Shown in pieces: positions 13,533 through 25,435 of a DNA stretch of 64,000 bases; position 1 is the stretch's first letter; each line of letters opens with the position of its first letter. A model generated the notes under the pieces. That model had not been told where the DNA came from. It made no database searches and was given only the letters and a program-made list of their open reading frames with translations. Origin of the DNA: Nematostella vectensis. Its lineage: Eukaryota > Cnidaria > Anthozoa > Actiniaria > Edwardsiidae. A program made the position numbers and the translations under genes. The DNA lies in the NCBI RefSeq assembly GCF_932526225.1, contig NC_064047.1, positions 14,763,621 to 14,827,620 on the forward strand. Direction: 5' to 3'.

Positions 13533-16410
13533 ATACAATAAACAGTATATATACGTATGATCTGCACCATTTTCACTCAAATCATCACCGACATGATCAT
13601 GACCACTAACGTCACCATCCCTACGATCACTGGAGCACCAAATCGTTAACATTGTACGGTAGTCCTGTGATGTTCTTCCAGGGTCAATAACGGGATTGGT
13701 CAATTCTGTAGGTTCTACAGCATCCTTGGGTGGTCAGCAGACATCACCTATCGACGCACAAACTTCAGCACGTCAGCAGCGTCTCGAGAATCAAGGTACA
13801 GAGTGGGGGTGGGTGGGTGACACCTTACCCATGAGCATTTGCGCGTAATATTCTAAGCAAGCAGCACGAGATTCGCTAGGAAATGCGCCAAGTAAAAGAA
13901 CCCAATTATCCTCATTACGTTAAAATTTGTAAAAAAAAGGGCAAAGAAATTAAAGTTTAGTTCTGTTTTATATATCTATTTATCTATATTTGCTGTTGTT
14001 GTTCTCAACAGGAAGCTGTCAAAGCCACTTTCTCTGCACTGCACTCCTCACCAGATCCCCGACGGCTGAAGCCCGTTCAGGCATCCCTATTAGCGCAGCG
14101 ACGTGGAGCAAAGAAGCCCAACAAGTAGTTAGACCTTCTGTCCGGAATATTGGATCACAGACCTGTTCGTATGCCAGACATTTTGGAAGGAATTCTTACA
14201 TGAGTTACAATCCTTACTAATTCAAATCGTGTTATGATGTAAAAACTCGATCAGACAGATCTTCAATCATCCAAACACGGAAACATTTTTTTGGTGTGAA
14301 ATTCGATGAAGGAAAGCGATGATATGCCATGTGATGGTCATTTTGTGCGGGTCCTTAAATGGTTTGAATGTCACTTGAAATTAGTTTGACTACTCAATTG
14401 GCAATAAAAGCCATTGCTTCAGGATTTCCTAATGTCTTCCTGCTGACATCGAGTGGAAAGGCCATTTTCCAATCATTTCGTTTTTCACAAACATATTTTG
14501 GTAAAAATATATGAATTTGCTTATAGTCACTGAATGTTAATTCCAACGTTTCGGCATTGGTTAATTATTAACAAACATCACAGCGATCAGTGCGTAGGAC
14601 CATAAGCCTCTACCATTCACTCTACTGAGAATTGTCGATACTTGGATGGTAGCTATTCGAAGTTCTGCATTATCTTGAATTTGCTCAGTAGGGGAAAGGT
14701 CCAAACTTATTACAGTATTTAAGCACCAGTATACTTCCGGAAGCCGTCGAAAACCTAAACCTACAAGAGACAAAAGAATCTATAAGAGACCGCGCCATCA
14801 GCTCTAAATTTTCAGTCGCGTCCTCGAAGAAACTTCCAATAGACACACAGCCTTAACAATTTTGATTTTTGTTTTTGCGATTTCCGTTGAAAATCGTCGG
14901 AGATCGATACGTGATCGACCAGAAGTAAACTGGTGACATTGCCGCTTGAATCCGAATACGTTTATTGGTCTTGGAGGCCTCTCCCGGTTATTTTGGTATA
15001 AAACACGAGTGACTTTCAACATTGGTAGTAGCGCGAGAGTAGATTCTTTTTTACCTTATCAATATAAACCTATTTTTGTACAAATAAAATGAAGCAATCT
15101 TTTGATAATCGGATGACTTAACTCTCTATATATAGTTTTCATAGCGTTGTACTTTATAGAAATGACGAACACGTGTCTTTTTCCATGTTGTCATGGGAAC
15201 GGTAGAGCGAGGTACCTTGTGAGATTCTTTACATAATCCTCCACGGGCCAAATATTTTCTGATTTTCTGGGTATCAAGATGGTGCCCCTACACTGAGTTA
15301 CTCAAAAGACCGTGCAAGATGTGCTGAGTAGTGCGCATACGGTGGATGTGTTCCCCTCGCTTGTTCCAAGCTATTTCGCTAAATGCAGCCCTTATCATCC
15401 AAATGTACATACGGGTTCTATAAAAGGTTTATGGAGTACACAGTTGTTTGAACTCTTTCAAATCCCCGTTTTGCCTCTTACATAATCCACTGTAATCGTC
15501 GGGTTATTACGTCACACTAGTCATTGGTCGGGTTATTACGTCATCACAAGTCCTTTGTCGGGTCATCTCTGTAATCATTCTCGCCACTTTTTAACGCCCC
15601 CCTGAAACTTCGATACGATCAAACACAAAAGTCGTATAACTCGAATTCTAAAGTCTTTATTTACAGTAAGTACATTTCGTTTTTGCAGACTGTGGAATAT
15701 AGTACAAGGTCATTTTTAGTACAAGACGGTGCTTGCAAGGAATGTGACATCTATATCTCTCTCGAATGCTTGAACCGGTTTCGGAACAATATCTACAATT
15801 ATATAGAGACATTATATGCATATTATCTATTAGCTTCATTGGCCCGATGAGCCCCTGGCACATCGTAACGATCATAAAGAACTATAAAACTTTTACGATA
15901 ATTTACGATCATTCAATCGAGAGGTGGCCATCTTCCATTAGGCAACCACCTACTCAGCGGTCAATCTTCATTAAGCGGACAATTGTTCCGGTGAAGGTAC
16001 CACTGTAGTTTTTGCTTGCAAAAATAACATCCCGTTTTATAATATCTTTTATCGAGGCCCTTCTTTCCCACATCTATAAAGATCTCTACGACTATTGGGA
16101 TTTACTTCCTAGGGTAGATAACTTCAGTAATTGGGACAATCTCCTTGATTTCCCTCATTGGCTTGGTAGTAGGGGCTACCGTGGAGGCCACTAAAATGAA
16201 AGCATCAGCCTTCCCCTCGGAACGTCGCGGGATGGTTTCGGGATCGGCGGGACGGGTAGAGGGGTAGTGACGTTTGATCCTTACTCCTCTCCCTCTGATG
16301 TAGCTGATTACAGTAGCCCACATCATACCGACAATGAGGCAAAAGTTAAGCTGATGTGCGACGGGAATGAACGAGAAGTTAACAATCTGAAAGGATATTA
16401 GCAAATGAGA
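13533..16410. other. Unique-looking region without a recognisable gene
   Basis: Only short unsupported open frames are present; none (for example 13990-14220, 15766-16008 or 16102-16404) matches a family I recognise. A short direct repeat, GTCGGGTTATTACGTCA, occurs at 15498 and 15527, with a degenerate third copy near 15558. I see no tRNA, rRNA or transposon ends. Confidence 0.6.
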
Positions 16411-16575
16411 CTAATATATTTAAGTTAGACTACCAACGGAACTAGGATATATTTAAGTTAGACTACGAAGCTTGCAAGGATATATTCAAGTTAGACTACC
16501 AAGGGTGCTATGGTATATTAAAGTAAGACTACCAAATGTGATAGGATATATTCAAGTTATACTCCAAGGGCATAC
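16411..16575. repeat. 33-bp minisatellite, 5 degenerate units
   Basis: The core TAAGTTAGACTACCAA recurs with its GACTAC at 16428, 16461, 16494 and 16527, and a degenerate copy at 16560, a constant period of 33 bp. The plus frame reads an 11-residue repeat (GYIQVRLPRV and variants), which follows from a period divisible by three. It lies just left of the large 39-bp array but has a different unit. Confidence 0.9.
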
Positions 16576-16794
16576 TTTACAAAACTGTCTGGGTGCCCAT
16601 ACTAGCGTACATGTATATAGAACATGTAGGCACTACTCTATACAATCGTACCATCATGGGAGCCCATATCATCCAGTTAGCTTTCAAGGACCGCCAGTAA
16701 AGAGCCTTGAATCTCTCGATACACTCAGATGGTGATAACCCTTCCATGAAACCCATGCTGGGAAAAACAAGATGCATCTAATTTAAAAAAATAT

Positions 16795-19700
16795 GTTGAA
16801 AAAGCAATGTAGATATTTTATTAGACGAAAGCCATGGTGAAAAAGCAACAGGTATTTTATTAGATGACAGTCATGCTGAAAAAGCAACATACATTTTATT
16901 AGATGACAGTCATGCTGAAAAAGCAACATACATTTTATTAGATGACAGTCATGCTGAAAAAGCAACATACATTTTATTAGGTGACAGTCATGGTGAAAAA
17001 GCAACATACATTTTATTAGATGACAGTCATGCTGAAAAAGCAACATACATTTTATTAGGTGACAGTCATGCTGAAAAAGCAACATACATTTTATTAGGTG
17101 ACAGTCATGCTGAAAAAGCAACATACATTTTATTAGGTGACAGTCATGGTGAAAAAGCAACATACATTTTATTAGATGACAGTCATGCTGAAAAAGCAAC
17201 ATACATTTTATTAGGTGACAGTCATGGTGAAAAAGCAACATACATTTTATTAGATGACAGTCATGCTGAAAAAGCAACATACATTTTATTAGATGAGCGT
17301 CATGCTGAAAAAGCAACATACATTTTATTAGGTGACAGTCATGGTGAAAAAGCAACATACATTTTATTAGGTGACAGTCATGGTGAAAAAGCAACATACA
17401 TTTTATTAGGTGACAGTCATGGTGAAAAAGCAACATACATTTTATTAGATGACAGTCATGGTGAAAAAACAGCATACATTTTATTAGATGACAGTCATGG
17501 TGAAAAAGCAACATACATTTTATTAGATGACAGTCATGCTGAAAAAGCAACATACATTTTATTAGGTGACAGTCATGGTGAAAAAGCAACATACATTTTA
17601 TTAGGTGACAGTCATGCTGAAAAAGCAACATACATTTTATTAGGTGACAGTCATGCTGAAAAAGCAACATACATTTTATTAGGTGACAGTCATGGTGAAA
17701 AAGCAACATACATTTTATTAGATGACAGTCATGGTGAAAAAGCAACATACATTTTATTAGATGACAGTCATGGTGAAAAAGCAACATACATTTTATTAGA
17801 TGACAGTCATGGTGAAAAAGCAACATACATTTTATTAGATGACAGTCATGGTGAAAAAGCAACATACATTTTATTAGATGACAGTCATGCTGAAAAAGCA
17901 GCATACATTTTATTAGATGACAGTCATGGTGAAAAAGCAACATACATTTTATTAGATGACAGTCATGGTGAAAAAGCAGCATACATTTTATTAGATGACA
18001 GTCATGGTGAAAAAGCAACATACATTTTATTAGATGACAGTCATGGTGAAAAAGCAGCATACATTTTATTAGATGACAGTCATGGTGAAAAAGCAACATA
18101 CATTTTATTAGATGACAGTCATGCTGAAAAAGCAACATACATTTTATTAGATGACAGTCATGGTGAAAAAGCAACATACATTTTATTAGATGACAGTCAT
18201 GGTGAAAAAGCAACATACATTTTATTAGGTGACAGTCATGCTGAAAAAGCAACATACATTTTATTAGATGACAGTCATGCTGAAAAAGCAACATACATTT
18301 TATTAGGTGACAGTCATGCTGAAAAAGCAACATACATTTTATTAGGTGACAGTCATGGTGAAAAAGCAACATACATTTTATTAGGTGACAGTCATGCTGA
18401 AAAAGCAACATACATTTTATTAGGTGACAGTCATGGTGAAAAAGCAACATACATTTTATTAGGTGACAGTCATGCTTAAAAAGGCAACATACATTTTATT
18501 AGGTGACAGTCATGCTGAAAAAGCAACATACATTTTATTAGGTGACAGTCATGCTGAAAAAGCAACATACATTTTATTAGGTGACAGTCATGGTGAAAAA
18601 GCAACATACATTTTATTAGATGACAGTCATGGTGAAAAAGCAACATACATTTTATTAGATGACAGTCATGCTGAAAAAGCAGCATACATTTTATTAGATG
18701 ACAGTCATGGTGAAAAAGCAACATACATTTTATTAGATGACAGTCATGCTGAAAAAGCAGCATACATTTTATTAGATGACAGTCATGGTGAAAAAGCAAC
18801 ATACATTTTATTAGGTGACAGTCATGGTGAAAAAGCAACATACATTTTATTAGATGACAGTCATGGTGAAAAAGCAACATACATTTTATTAGATGACCGT
18901 CATGCTGAAAAAGCAACATACATTTTATTAGATGACAGTCATGGTGAAAAAGCAACATACATTTTATTAGATGACAGTCATGGTGAAAAAGCAACATACA
19001 TTTTATTAGATGACAGTCATGCTGAAAAAGCAACATACATTTTATTAGATGACAGTCATGGTGAAAAAGCAACATACATTTTATTAGGTGACAGTCATGG
19101 TGAAAAAACAGCATACATTTTATTAGGTGACAGTCATGCTGAAAAAGCAACATACATTTTATTAGGTGACAGTCATGCTGAAAAAGCAACATACATTTTA
19201 TTAGATGACAGTCATGCTGAAAAAGCAACATACATTTTATTAGGTGACAGTCATGCTGAAAAAGCAACATACATTTTATTAGGTGACAGTCATGGTGAAA
19301 AAGCAACATACATTTTATTAGGTGACAGTCATGCTGAAAAAGCAACATACATTTTATTAGGTGACAGTCATGGTGAAAAAGCAACATACATTTTATTAGG
19401 TGACAGTCATGCTGAAAAAGCAACATACATTTTATTAGGTGACAGTCATGCTGAAAAAGCAACATACAATTTATAAGATGACAGTCATGGTGAAAAAGCA
19501 ACATACATTTTATTAGATGACAGTCATGCTGAAAAAGCAACATACATTTTATTAGATGACAGTCATGGTGAAAAAGCAACATACATTTTATTAGGTGACA
19601 GTCATGGTGAAAAAACAGCATACATTTTATTAGGTGACAGTCATGCTGAAAAAGCAACATACATTTTATTAGGTGACAGTCATGCTGAAAAAGCAACATA

Positions 19701-21110
19701 CATTTTATTAGATGACAGTCATGCTGAAAAAGCAGCATACATTTTATTAGATGACAGTCATGGTGAAAAAGCAACATACATTTTATTAGATGACAGTCAT
19801 GGTGAAAAAGCAACATACATTTTATTAGATGACAGTCATGGTGAAAAAGCAACATACATTTTATTAGGTGACAGTCATGGTGAAAAAGCAACATACATTT
19901 TATTAGATGACAGTCATGGTGAAAAAGCAACATACATTTTATTAGATGACAGTCATGGTGAAAAAGCAACATACATTTTATTAGATGACAGTCATGCTGA
20001 AAAAGCAGCATACATTTTATTAGATGACAGTCATGGTGAAAAAGCAACATACATTTTATTAGATGACAGTCATGCTGAAAAAGCAGCATACATTTTATTA
20101 GATGACAGTCATGGTGAAAAAGCAACATACATTTTATTAGGTGACAGTCATGGTGAAAAAGCAACATACATTTTATTAGATGACAGTCATGGTGAAAAAG
20201 CAACATACATTTTATTAGATGACAGTCATGCTGAAAAAGCAGCATACATTTTATTAGATGACAGTCATGGTGAAAAAGCAACATACATTTTATTAGGTGA
20301 CAGTCATGGTGAAAAAACAGCATACATTTTATTAGGTGACAGTCATGGTGAAAAAGCAACAGGTATTTTATTAGATGACAGTCAAGCTGAAAAAGCAACA
20401 TACATTTTATTAGGTGACAGTCATGGTGAAAAAGCAACATACATTTTATTAGATGACAGTCATGGTGAAAAAGCAACATACATTTTATTAGATGACAGTC
20501 ATGGTGAAAAAGCAACATACATTTTATTAGATGACAGTCATGGTGAAAAAGCAGCATACATTTTATTAGATGACAGTCATGGTGAAAAAGCAACATACAT
20601 TTTATTAGATGACAGTCATGCTGAAAAAGCAGCATACATTTTATTAGATGACAGTCATGGTGAAAAAGCAACATACATTTTATTAGGTGACAGTCATGGT
20701 GAAAAAGCAACATACATTTTATTAGATGACAGTCATGGTGAAAAAGCAACATACATTTTATTAGATGACAGTCATGGTGAAAAAGCAACATACATTTTAT
20801 TAGATGACAGTCATGGTGAAAAAGCAACATACATTTTATTAGATGACAGTCATGCTGAAAAAGCAGCATACATTTTATTAGATGACAGTCATGGTGAAAA
20901 AGCAACATACATTTTATTAGGTGACAGTCATGGTGAAAAAACAGCATACATTTTATTAGGTGACAGTCATGGTGAAAAAGCAACAGGTATTTTATTAGAT
21001 GACAGTCAAGCTGAAAAAGCAACATACATTTTATTAGATGACAGTCATGGTGAAAAAGCAACAGGTATTTTATAGATGACAGTCATGGTGAAAAAGCATT
21101 TTATTAGATG
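16795..21110. repeat. 39-bp satellite array, about 110 units, open on both strands
   Basis: The unit CATGCTGAAAAAGCAACATA then CATTTTATTAGATGACAGT is 39 bp, or 13 codons. The minus strand reads a 13-residue repeat (MLLFHHDCHLIKC) over 16783-18450 and 18476-21061; the plus strand reads HAEKATYILLGDS. The long minus frame is split near 18474-18486, where one unit has GCTTAAAAAGGC instead of GCTGAAAAAGC, a substitution plus a one-base insertion. The plus frame ends at 19476, where TATTAG became TATAAG. Variable sites change amino acids on both strands, so selection on a protein is not supported. Sub-blocks are duplicated at 13 and 16 units. Degenerate boundary units lie at both ends (16783-16860 and 21060-21145). 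Confidence 0.97.
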
Positions 21111-21400
21111 ATAGCCTGAGTGGAAAAACAACAGGCATTTTATCAGATGATAGCCTCAGGCCTAGTTTCAAGGCTGCATTAACGTCGCGCCTTTAGTCGA
21201 CGTAAATATTAAGCGGTGGTTTTAGATGCCGTAAATTAAATTTAGGCGTAGGTAGTTCTAGCGGTACAGGTTTATACTTCATGTAGCCATCAATATAGTG
21301 TGTCCTAGATACTAACCCTAACCCTAACCATGTTGATAGCTACATGAATGCTTTATCTAGTAGAAAAGCAGGCGGGCAAATTGGCAAAAACAAAATCAGT
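21111..21400. other. Right flank of the 39-bp array with a motif inverted relative to 24.65 kb
   Basis: Two degenerate 39-bp units lead into AGGCCTAGTTTCAAGGCTGC and ATTAACGTCG around 21147-21187. The reverse complement of nearly the same sequence lies at about 24638-24672. A short TTAGGG-type tract, CTAACCCTAACCCTAACC, lies at about 21311-21328. This is probably the edge of the element that carries the 39-bp repeats. Confidence 0.55.
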
Positions 21401-22048
21401 GTTCCGTGCGCTTGAATATTTAAGAAGCCAGTTCAAAGTTTAAGAAATGCCGCGAGGGACTGGGCTCTTTCGGACCAAAAAAACGATTTTACAAGAGAGT
21501 TTGTATTGCGGTCTTGGAAAAAAATCCTGTTATCATTTCTTGCCACACGTGAAGACTTTATTGCACTTCGTAGAGGGGGCAATTTATAATGAATTAGGCG
21601 CATACGCGCAAAAGGCATTTTTTCGGAGCGATTTTCTCAGTACCTTGAGTCATTCCTTTTTCTCAAATACTCGAGAAATACTGTAAAAGTTTATCGGTAA
21701 ACTCGGAATCGGAGTATAAAATGCATCGGTAGAAGTGCCGTTTCAATTTCATGCCGTTTCAATTTTTAATTTTCGTGGACGAACATCATTTTGTTTTTAC
21801 GTTAATGTTGTTGCGTGTTTTTAAAGGAATGGTCCATTCTTAGCGTGCGTATATCCAGTTCTGGAAGCACGCGCATAGTTTAGAGAGCACGATGGTAGCG
21901 TAAGAGTCGCACGAGGCGCAGCCGAGTTACGGGTAACCTACTATTACTGTGTAGAAAATGGAAAGAACAGTCTTTAAAAAGTTTCTACAACAATTTTTCC
22001 AAACCAAGATTGCTACAGCTTTTACGGGGTTACACTTGCAGTTCGATT
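21401..22048. other. No gene recognised
   Basis: AT-rich sequence with a short overlapping pair of open frames (21433-21618 minus, 21447-21686 plus) and no recognisable domain. It lies downstream of the decayed Crypton gene and may include its 3' region. Confidence 0.4.
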
Positions 22049-23330
22049 TCAGTGATCACTTTTTTCCATCACAACATGCACATTTTGGATTGTGCAGTTA
22101 CTGAACAAGGATCCAAATGGCATTCCTTGGCTCTTGGTAACATCAACGACCACATTATTCTGCTGCACAGCCGTCGAAAGACTAACTGCTGCTTGTTGAG
22201 GATTCATCGGGACTACGGACTGTCCTGAGGTCAAACTGCGTGAAATAACATCGGAGCAAAGGTGAAGCTGCTCTGTGAACGGCCGTGTGTTGTAGTCCGC
22301 CAAGCTTGGCTCGTTTTTATGACCAGAAATGGCCATAATATGGCGGTTTGACGTGAGAGGTTTGCTTCACGGCTTATCTCTTTCATCATACCGTCCAGTT
22401 TGTTTACTCCGACAGGCTTGTTGTCAAACCACACGTCGTCGGGACACCAGCATTCCTTTGGAAACTGGAAAAATGTTTCACATTTGAGATTCAGTTTCGA
22501 AATATACAATTGATAAGCTTTGAAGCCATCATATGGGTGGTCTGTCTCGTACATTCGGGCTTGTTTCTCTAAACTCGCGGTGTCGTTCAATCCTCCAGGA
22601 TGGTTCTTTGTCGCTTAGTTACGTAGTTACATAATTACGTAGCGCCGGCCGCTTGCATCTTGTTCAAACAGGAAGCTTGTTTTTTTTTTCAACGCTCGCT
22701 GACCCTCTCTACCTCTTCTACAAAAGTGCAGGGCCACGTGGAACCACACATTTCTTAGGAGACTGGATGGGGTATCCGGAGAAAGTTTTGAGCTTTTTTA
22801 GGTCTTCATCCTCGATGGCGGGTTTGTGCTTGGTGTTCTCAAGGCCATTTCTCTTCATCTGTAAAAGCTGAGTATCCAGCATCTCGTTGACAAGGGTGGC
22901 TGGTTGAGATGGCGTTCAATGGCATGCCGAAAGCCGACTAGTGTCTTCTTACTGTACATTTCTCCGTTTAATAAATCCACAAAGTTCGCAAAACTGTTTC
23001 ATTGGTATTGTTGTTGTTGTTACTGTTACTATTTAGTAATTTTACCGTAATTCTTAACAATTATCCTTTCAAATTGCACAATTCTTAATGTTTTAATTCA
23101 AATATATAGCACCGTACCTTTAAGCGTGGAGACACACCAGTTTGTTGTCTTTTTTGTCTCTTCTGTTTTTCCGACAAAATGCTTTCTAGTTCCTTTTCCG
23201 ACAGATTTGCAAATCGGCGACTTTCGCTCTCTAAAAACATTGCCATTGGTACAACATTTTCCCTTTCTTCACGGGAAAAACACGGGAAATCTGCGTCCTC
23301 ATTCATCATATGTAGAAAGATCCAGCTCAA
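22049..23330 (-). pseudogene. Decayed Crypton-type tyrosine recombinase (DUF3504, KIAA1958/QRICH1-like)
   Basis: Reading the minus strand in order, I see these pieces. About 23330-23122: an N-terminal piece with RRFANLSEKELESIL, ending at a possible splice donor (AAAG then GTACGG). About 22965-22760: YSKKTLVGFRHAIERHLN, then after a frame change NEMLDTQLLQMKRNGLENT. About 22755-22690: VWFHVALHFCRRGREGQRAL, the signature of this recombinase family. About 22612-22365: TKNHPGG, QARMYETDHPYDGFKAY and LDGMMKEISREANLS. About 22342-22230: RHIMAISGHKNEPSLADY, which matches the C-terminal catalytic box. The frame is broken several times. Two in-frame stops lie between GRRYVIM and TKNHPGG. A deletion with frameshift between NLS and RHIM removes the segment that normally holds the family's NHSxRAT box and its catalytic arginine. 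Cryptons integrate by tyrosine-recombinase chemistry; this copy cannot. Family assignment rests on motif recognition. Confidence 0.75.
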
Positions 23331-24150
23331 AAAAGAAGTATAAAGGTTGTAGAGTTACCGAAAAATCGCTACCAGTATTTATCTGGTGAACTTTTTGTTG
23401 TCAGCAATGATTTTTTTTCTTTTATGGTATTTCTCTATGGTATATCCTTTTCTTGTTCATAGAAAATTAGCCAATCAGAGCGAGTGTTAGAATGTAGCTA
23501 TGTTATAACATCGGTGTTTTGCGAGCGGAAGTCGACCAAATTAGCTCACTGAGCTAAGTAAATCTATCCGTAAATTTTTTTTATCGTATTCATAACAAAA
23601 CGCGGTCGAAGGCTAAAACAACAAGTGTGCAACACATGAATGTGGTTGGTTTTCCCATATCTTGTAAAACGGCTTTGTTGGAAGGATTTTTCTCTAAGAC
23701 CGCCATACAAACTCTTCTGCAAAATCGCTCCTTTGGTCCAATTCGATCGATTCGACCCAGTCTCCCCGCGTCTATTCTTAAACTCTGAATTGGCTTATTG
23801 CGAGCTTATCGAGACGTAGGTTTTTTGTACTTGGCCATTTGACTTTGAAAAAAGAATAATAAAAAATACAATGGTCGATATGACGTGAAGCGCACGGGCG
23901 AAAGGTTTTAGCTAAAACCAAAAACTTTATTTGAAACCGCTGCATAATCCTTCGCGTGACTTTATAATTCAATTAAATATTTGCTACGGCGGAACCCAAT
24001 GCAGCGTTTCAAACCAATGCCGTCTTATAGCTGTATTATGCCTGTTCAGCTACATTTGCATTCATTATAATAACTTATGTATTTTATACGGCGCATGGGT
24101 AATACAGTGTCTAAAACCAATTGTATTATGCGGCTGGACCAGGCGCATTA
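23331..24150. other. No gene recognised between the Crypton relic and the 35-bp array
   Basis: AT-rich sequence with a CCAAT-like ATTAGCCAATCAGAGCG at about 23466-23482 and no supported open frame. The part just before 24150 contains GTATTAT and GGCGCAT words resembling the following array, so it may be a degenerate extension of that repeat or its host element. Confidence 0.4.
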
Positions 24151-24570
24151 TCTCGCAGACCCGTATTATTTAATTCGACCGGTCGTCTCGCAGACCCGTA
24201 TTATTTAATTCGACCGGTCGTCTCGCAGACCCGTATTATTTAATTCGACCGGTCGTCTCGCAGACCCGTATTATTTAATTCGACCGGTCGTCTCGCAGAC
24301 CCGTATTATTTAATTCGACCGGTCGTCTCGCAGACCCGTATTATTTAATTCGACCGGTCGTCTCGCAGACCCGTATTATTTAATTCGATCGGTCGTCTCT
24401 CAGACCCGTATTATTTAATTCGACCGGTCGTCTCGCAGACCCGTATTATTTAATTCGACCGGTCGTCTCGCAGACCCGTATTATTTAATTCGACCGGTCG
24501 TCTCGCAGACCCGTATTATTTAATTCGACCGGTCGTCTCGCAGACCCGTATTATTTAATTCGACCGGTCG
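24151..24570. repeat. 35-bp tandem array, exactly 12 units
   Basis: The unit TCTCGCAGACCCGTATTATT then TAATTCGACCGGTCG starts at 24151, 24186, 24221 and so on to 24536, ending at 24570. Copies are almost identical; the main variant is CGATCGGTCGTCTCTCAG near 24385-24402. Each unit contains the 10-bp palindrome CGACCGGTCG. The near-identity indicates recent expansion. Confidence 0.97.
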
Positions 24571-24735
24571 TTTACATTTTATTTTAGACGCCAAATTAAT
24601 CATGTAGAAAATTGTTAACATTTCATACGGCTCAATTTTATGCGACGTTAATGCGGCCTTTAAACTAGGCCTTAGTGGGAAAGCAATAGGCATTTTATTT
24701 TAGATGAAATCCATGGCTGAAAGGCAAATATAAGG
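24571..24735. other. Flank of the 35-bp array with an inverted motif and a lone 39-bp-like unit
   Basis: CGACGTTAATGCGGCCTTTA and AACTAGGCCTTA at about 24640-24672 are the reverse complement of the motif at 21147-21187. It is followed by GAAAGCAATAGGCATTTTAT and TTTAGATGAAATCCATGG, a diverged single unit of the 39-bp satellite in the same orientation as the big array. This ties the two arrays to related elements. Confidence 0.6.
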
Positions 24736-25435
24736 CAATAAAGATGCCAAAGGTAAAAAAATGGGATTTATTAAGCGAATTCAAAGGCCTGTGATATAGA
24801 TTTTAACTGTACTCTGCCAAATCACGAATTGAATGTAAGATATTGTGGTCTAGCAAGGATGTTTGGACTAAAAAAAATGCTTTTTTCTGTTTGCTATTGT
24901 AAAAATAATGTTTTTGTTTATTTCTGCATATTATTGAGTCTGCATTTTCATTGAAGCTAAAAACATATTTTACGATGTTTAAGATGTTACAGTGAGGACA
25001 CAGAAAGCGGGCCATGCTGGACAACAAAGTTCCAGCCAATCAGGTTAGGGTGTTCCCAGGCACAATCGACAGATAAAAATAGAAAAGAAAACATTCTGAG
25101 AGAAACTACTTTCAATATACACGCTATGCTATGAATTATCCGGCAACTAAGGTATATTTCTGTGTAATGTGTATGAAAAATAGAGAAAAGTTTAAAGCAA
25201 TCTTGCCCAAAAGGGATGTCTGATAAGGCCCGCACGGGCCCTACGGTCGACTACACGTACCAGGTCAAATAACGTCCGGCGTTTTTCATTGGCTGAACTT
25301 TTTCTTCAAAATGTTCATGGTGTTCAAGCCAAATCTGATTGGTCAAAGTTGTTCAGCATGGCCCGCTTTCTGTGGCCTCACTGTAATCCGTCCCTATTAA
25401 AGCTTAATATTAATAATCTTGTCGCTAATTCACAG
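24736..25435. other. No gene recognised; short inverted match GGACACAGAAAGCGGGCCAT
   Basis: TTACAGTGAGGACACAGAAA and GCGGGCCATGCTG at about 24987-25019 reappear inverted as CAGCATGGCCCGCTTTCTGT and GGCCTCACTGTAA at about 25354-25386. The two ends bound a segment of about 400 bp with imperfect terminal inverted repeats of about 33 bp, which fits a small non-autonomous DNA transposon. It contains no coding sequence I recognise. Confidence 0.65.

Noticed and set aside
16783-18450. 555-residue minus-strand protein of repeated MLLFHHDCHLIKC
   Set aside because: Fully explained by a 39-bp tandem unit without stops; the opposite strand is open too and changes are non-synonymous on both.
18476-21061. 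861-residue minus-strand protein of the same repeat
   Set aside because: Same satellite after a one-base shift; no non-repeat domain is attached.
24151-24570. CRISPR-like array with palindromic repeats
   Set aside because: The 35-bp units are contiguous without variable spacers.
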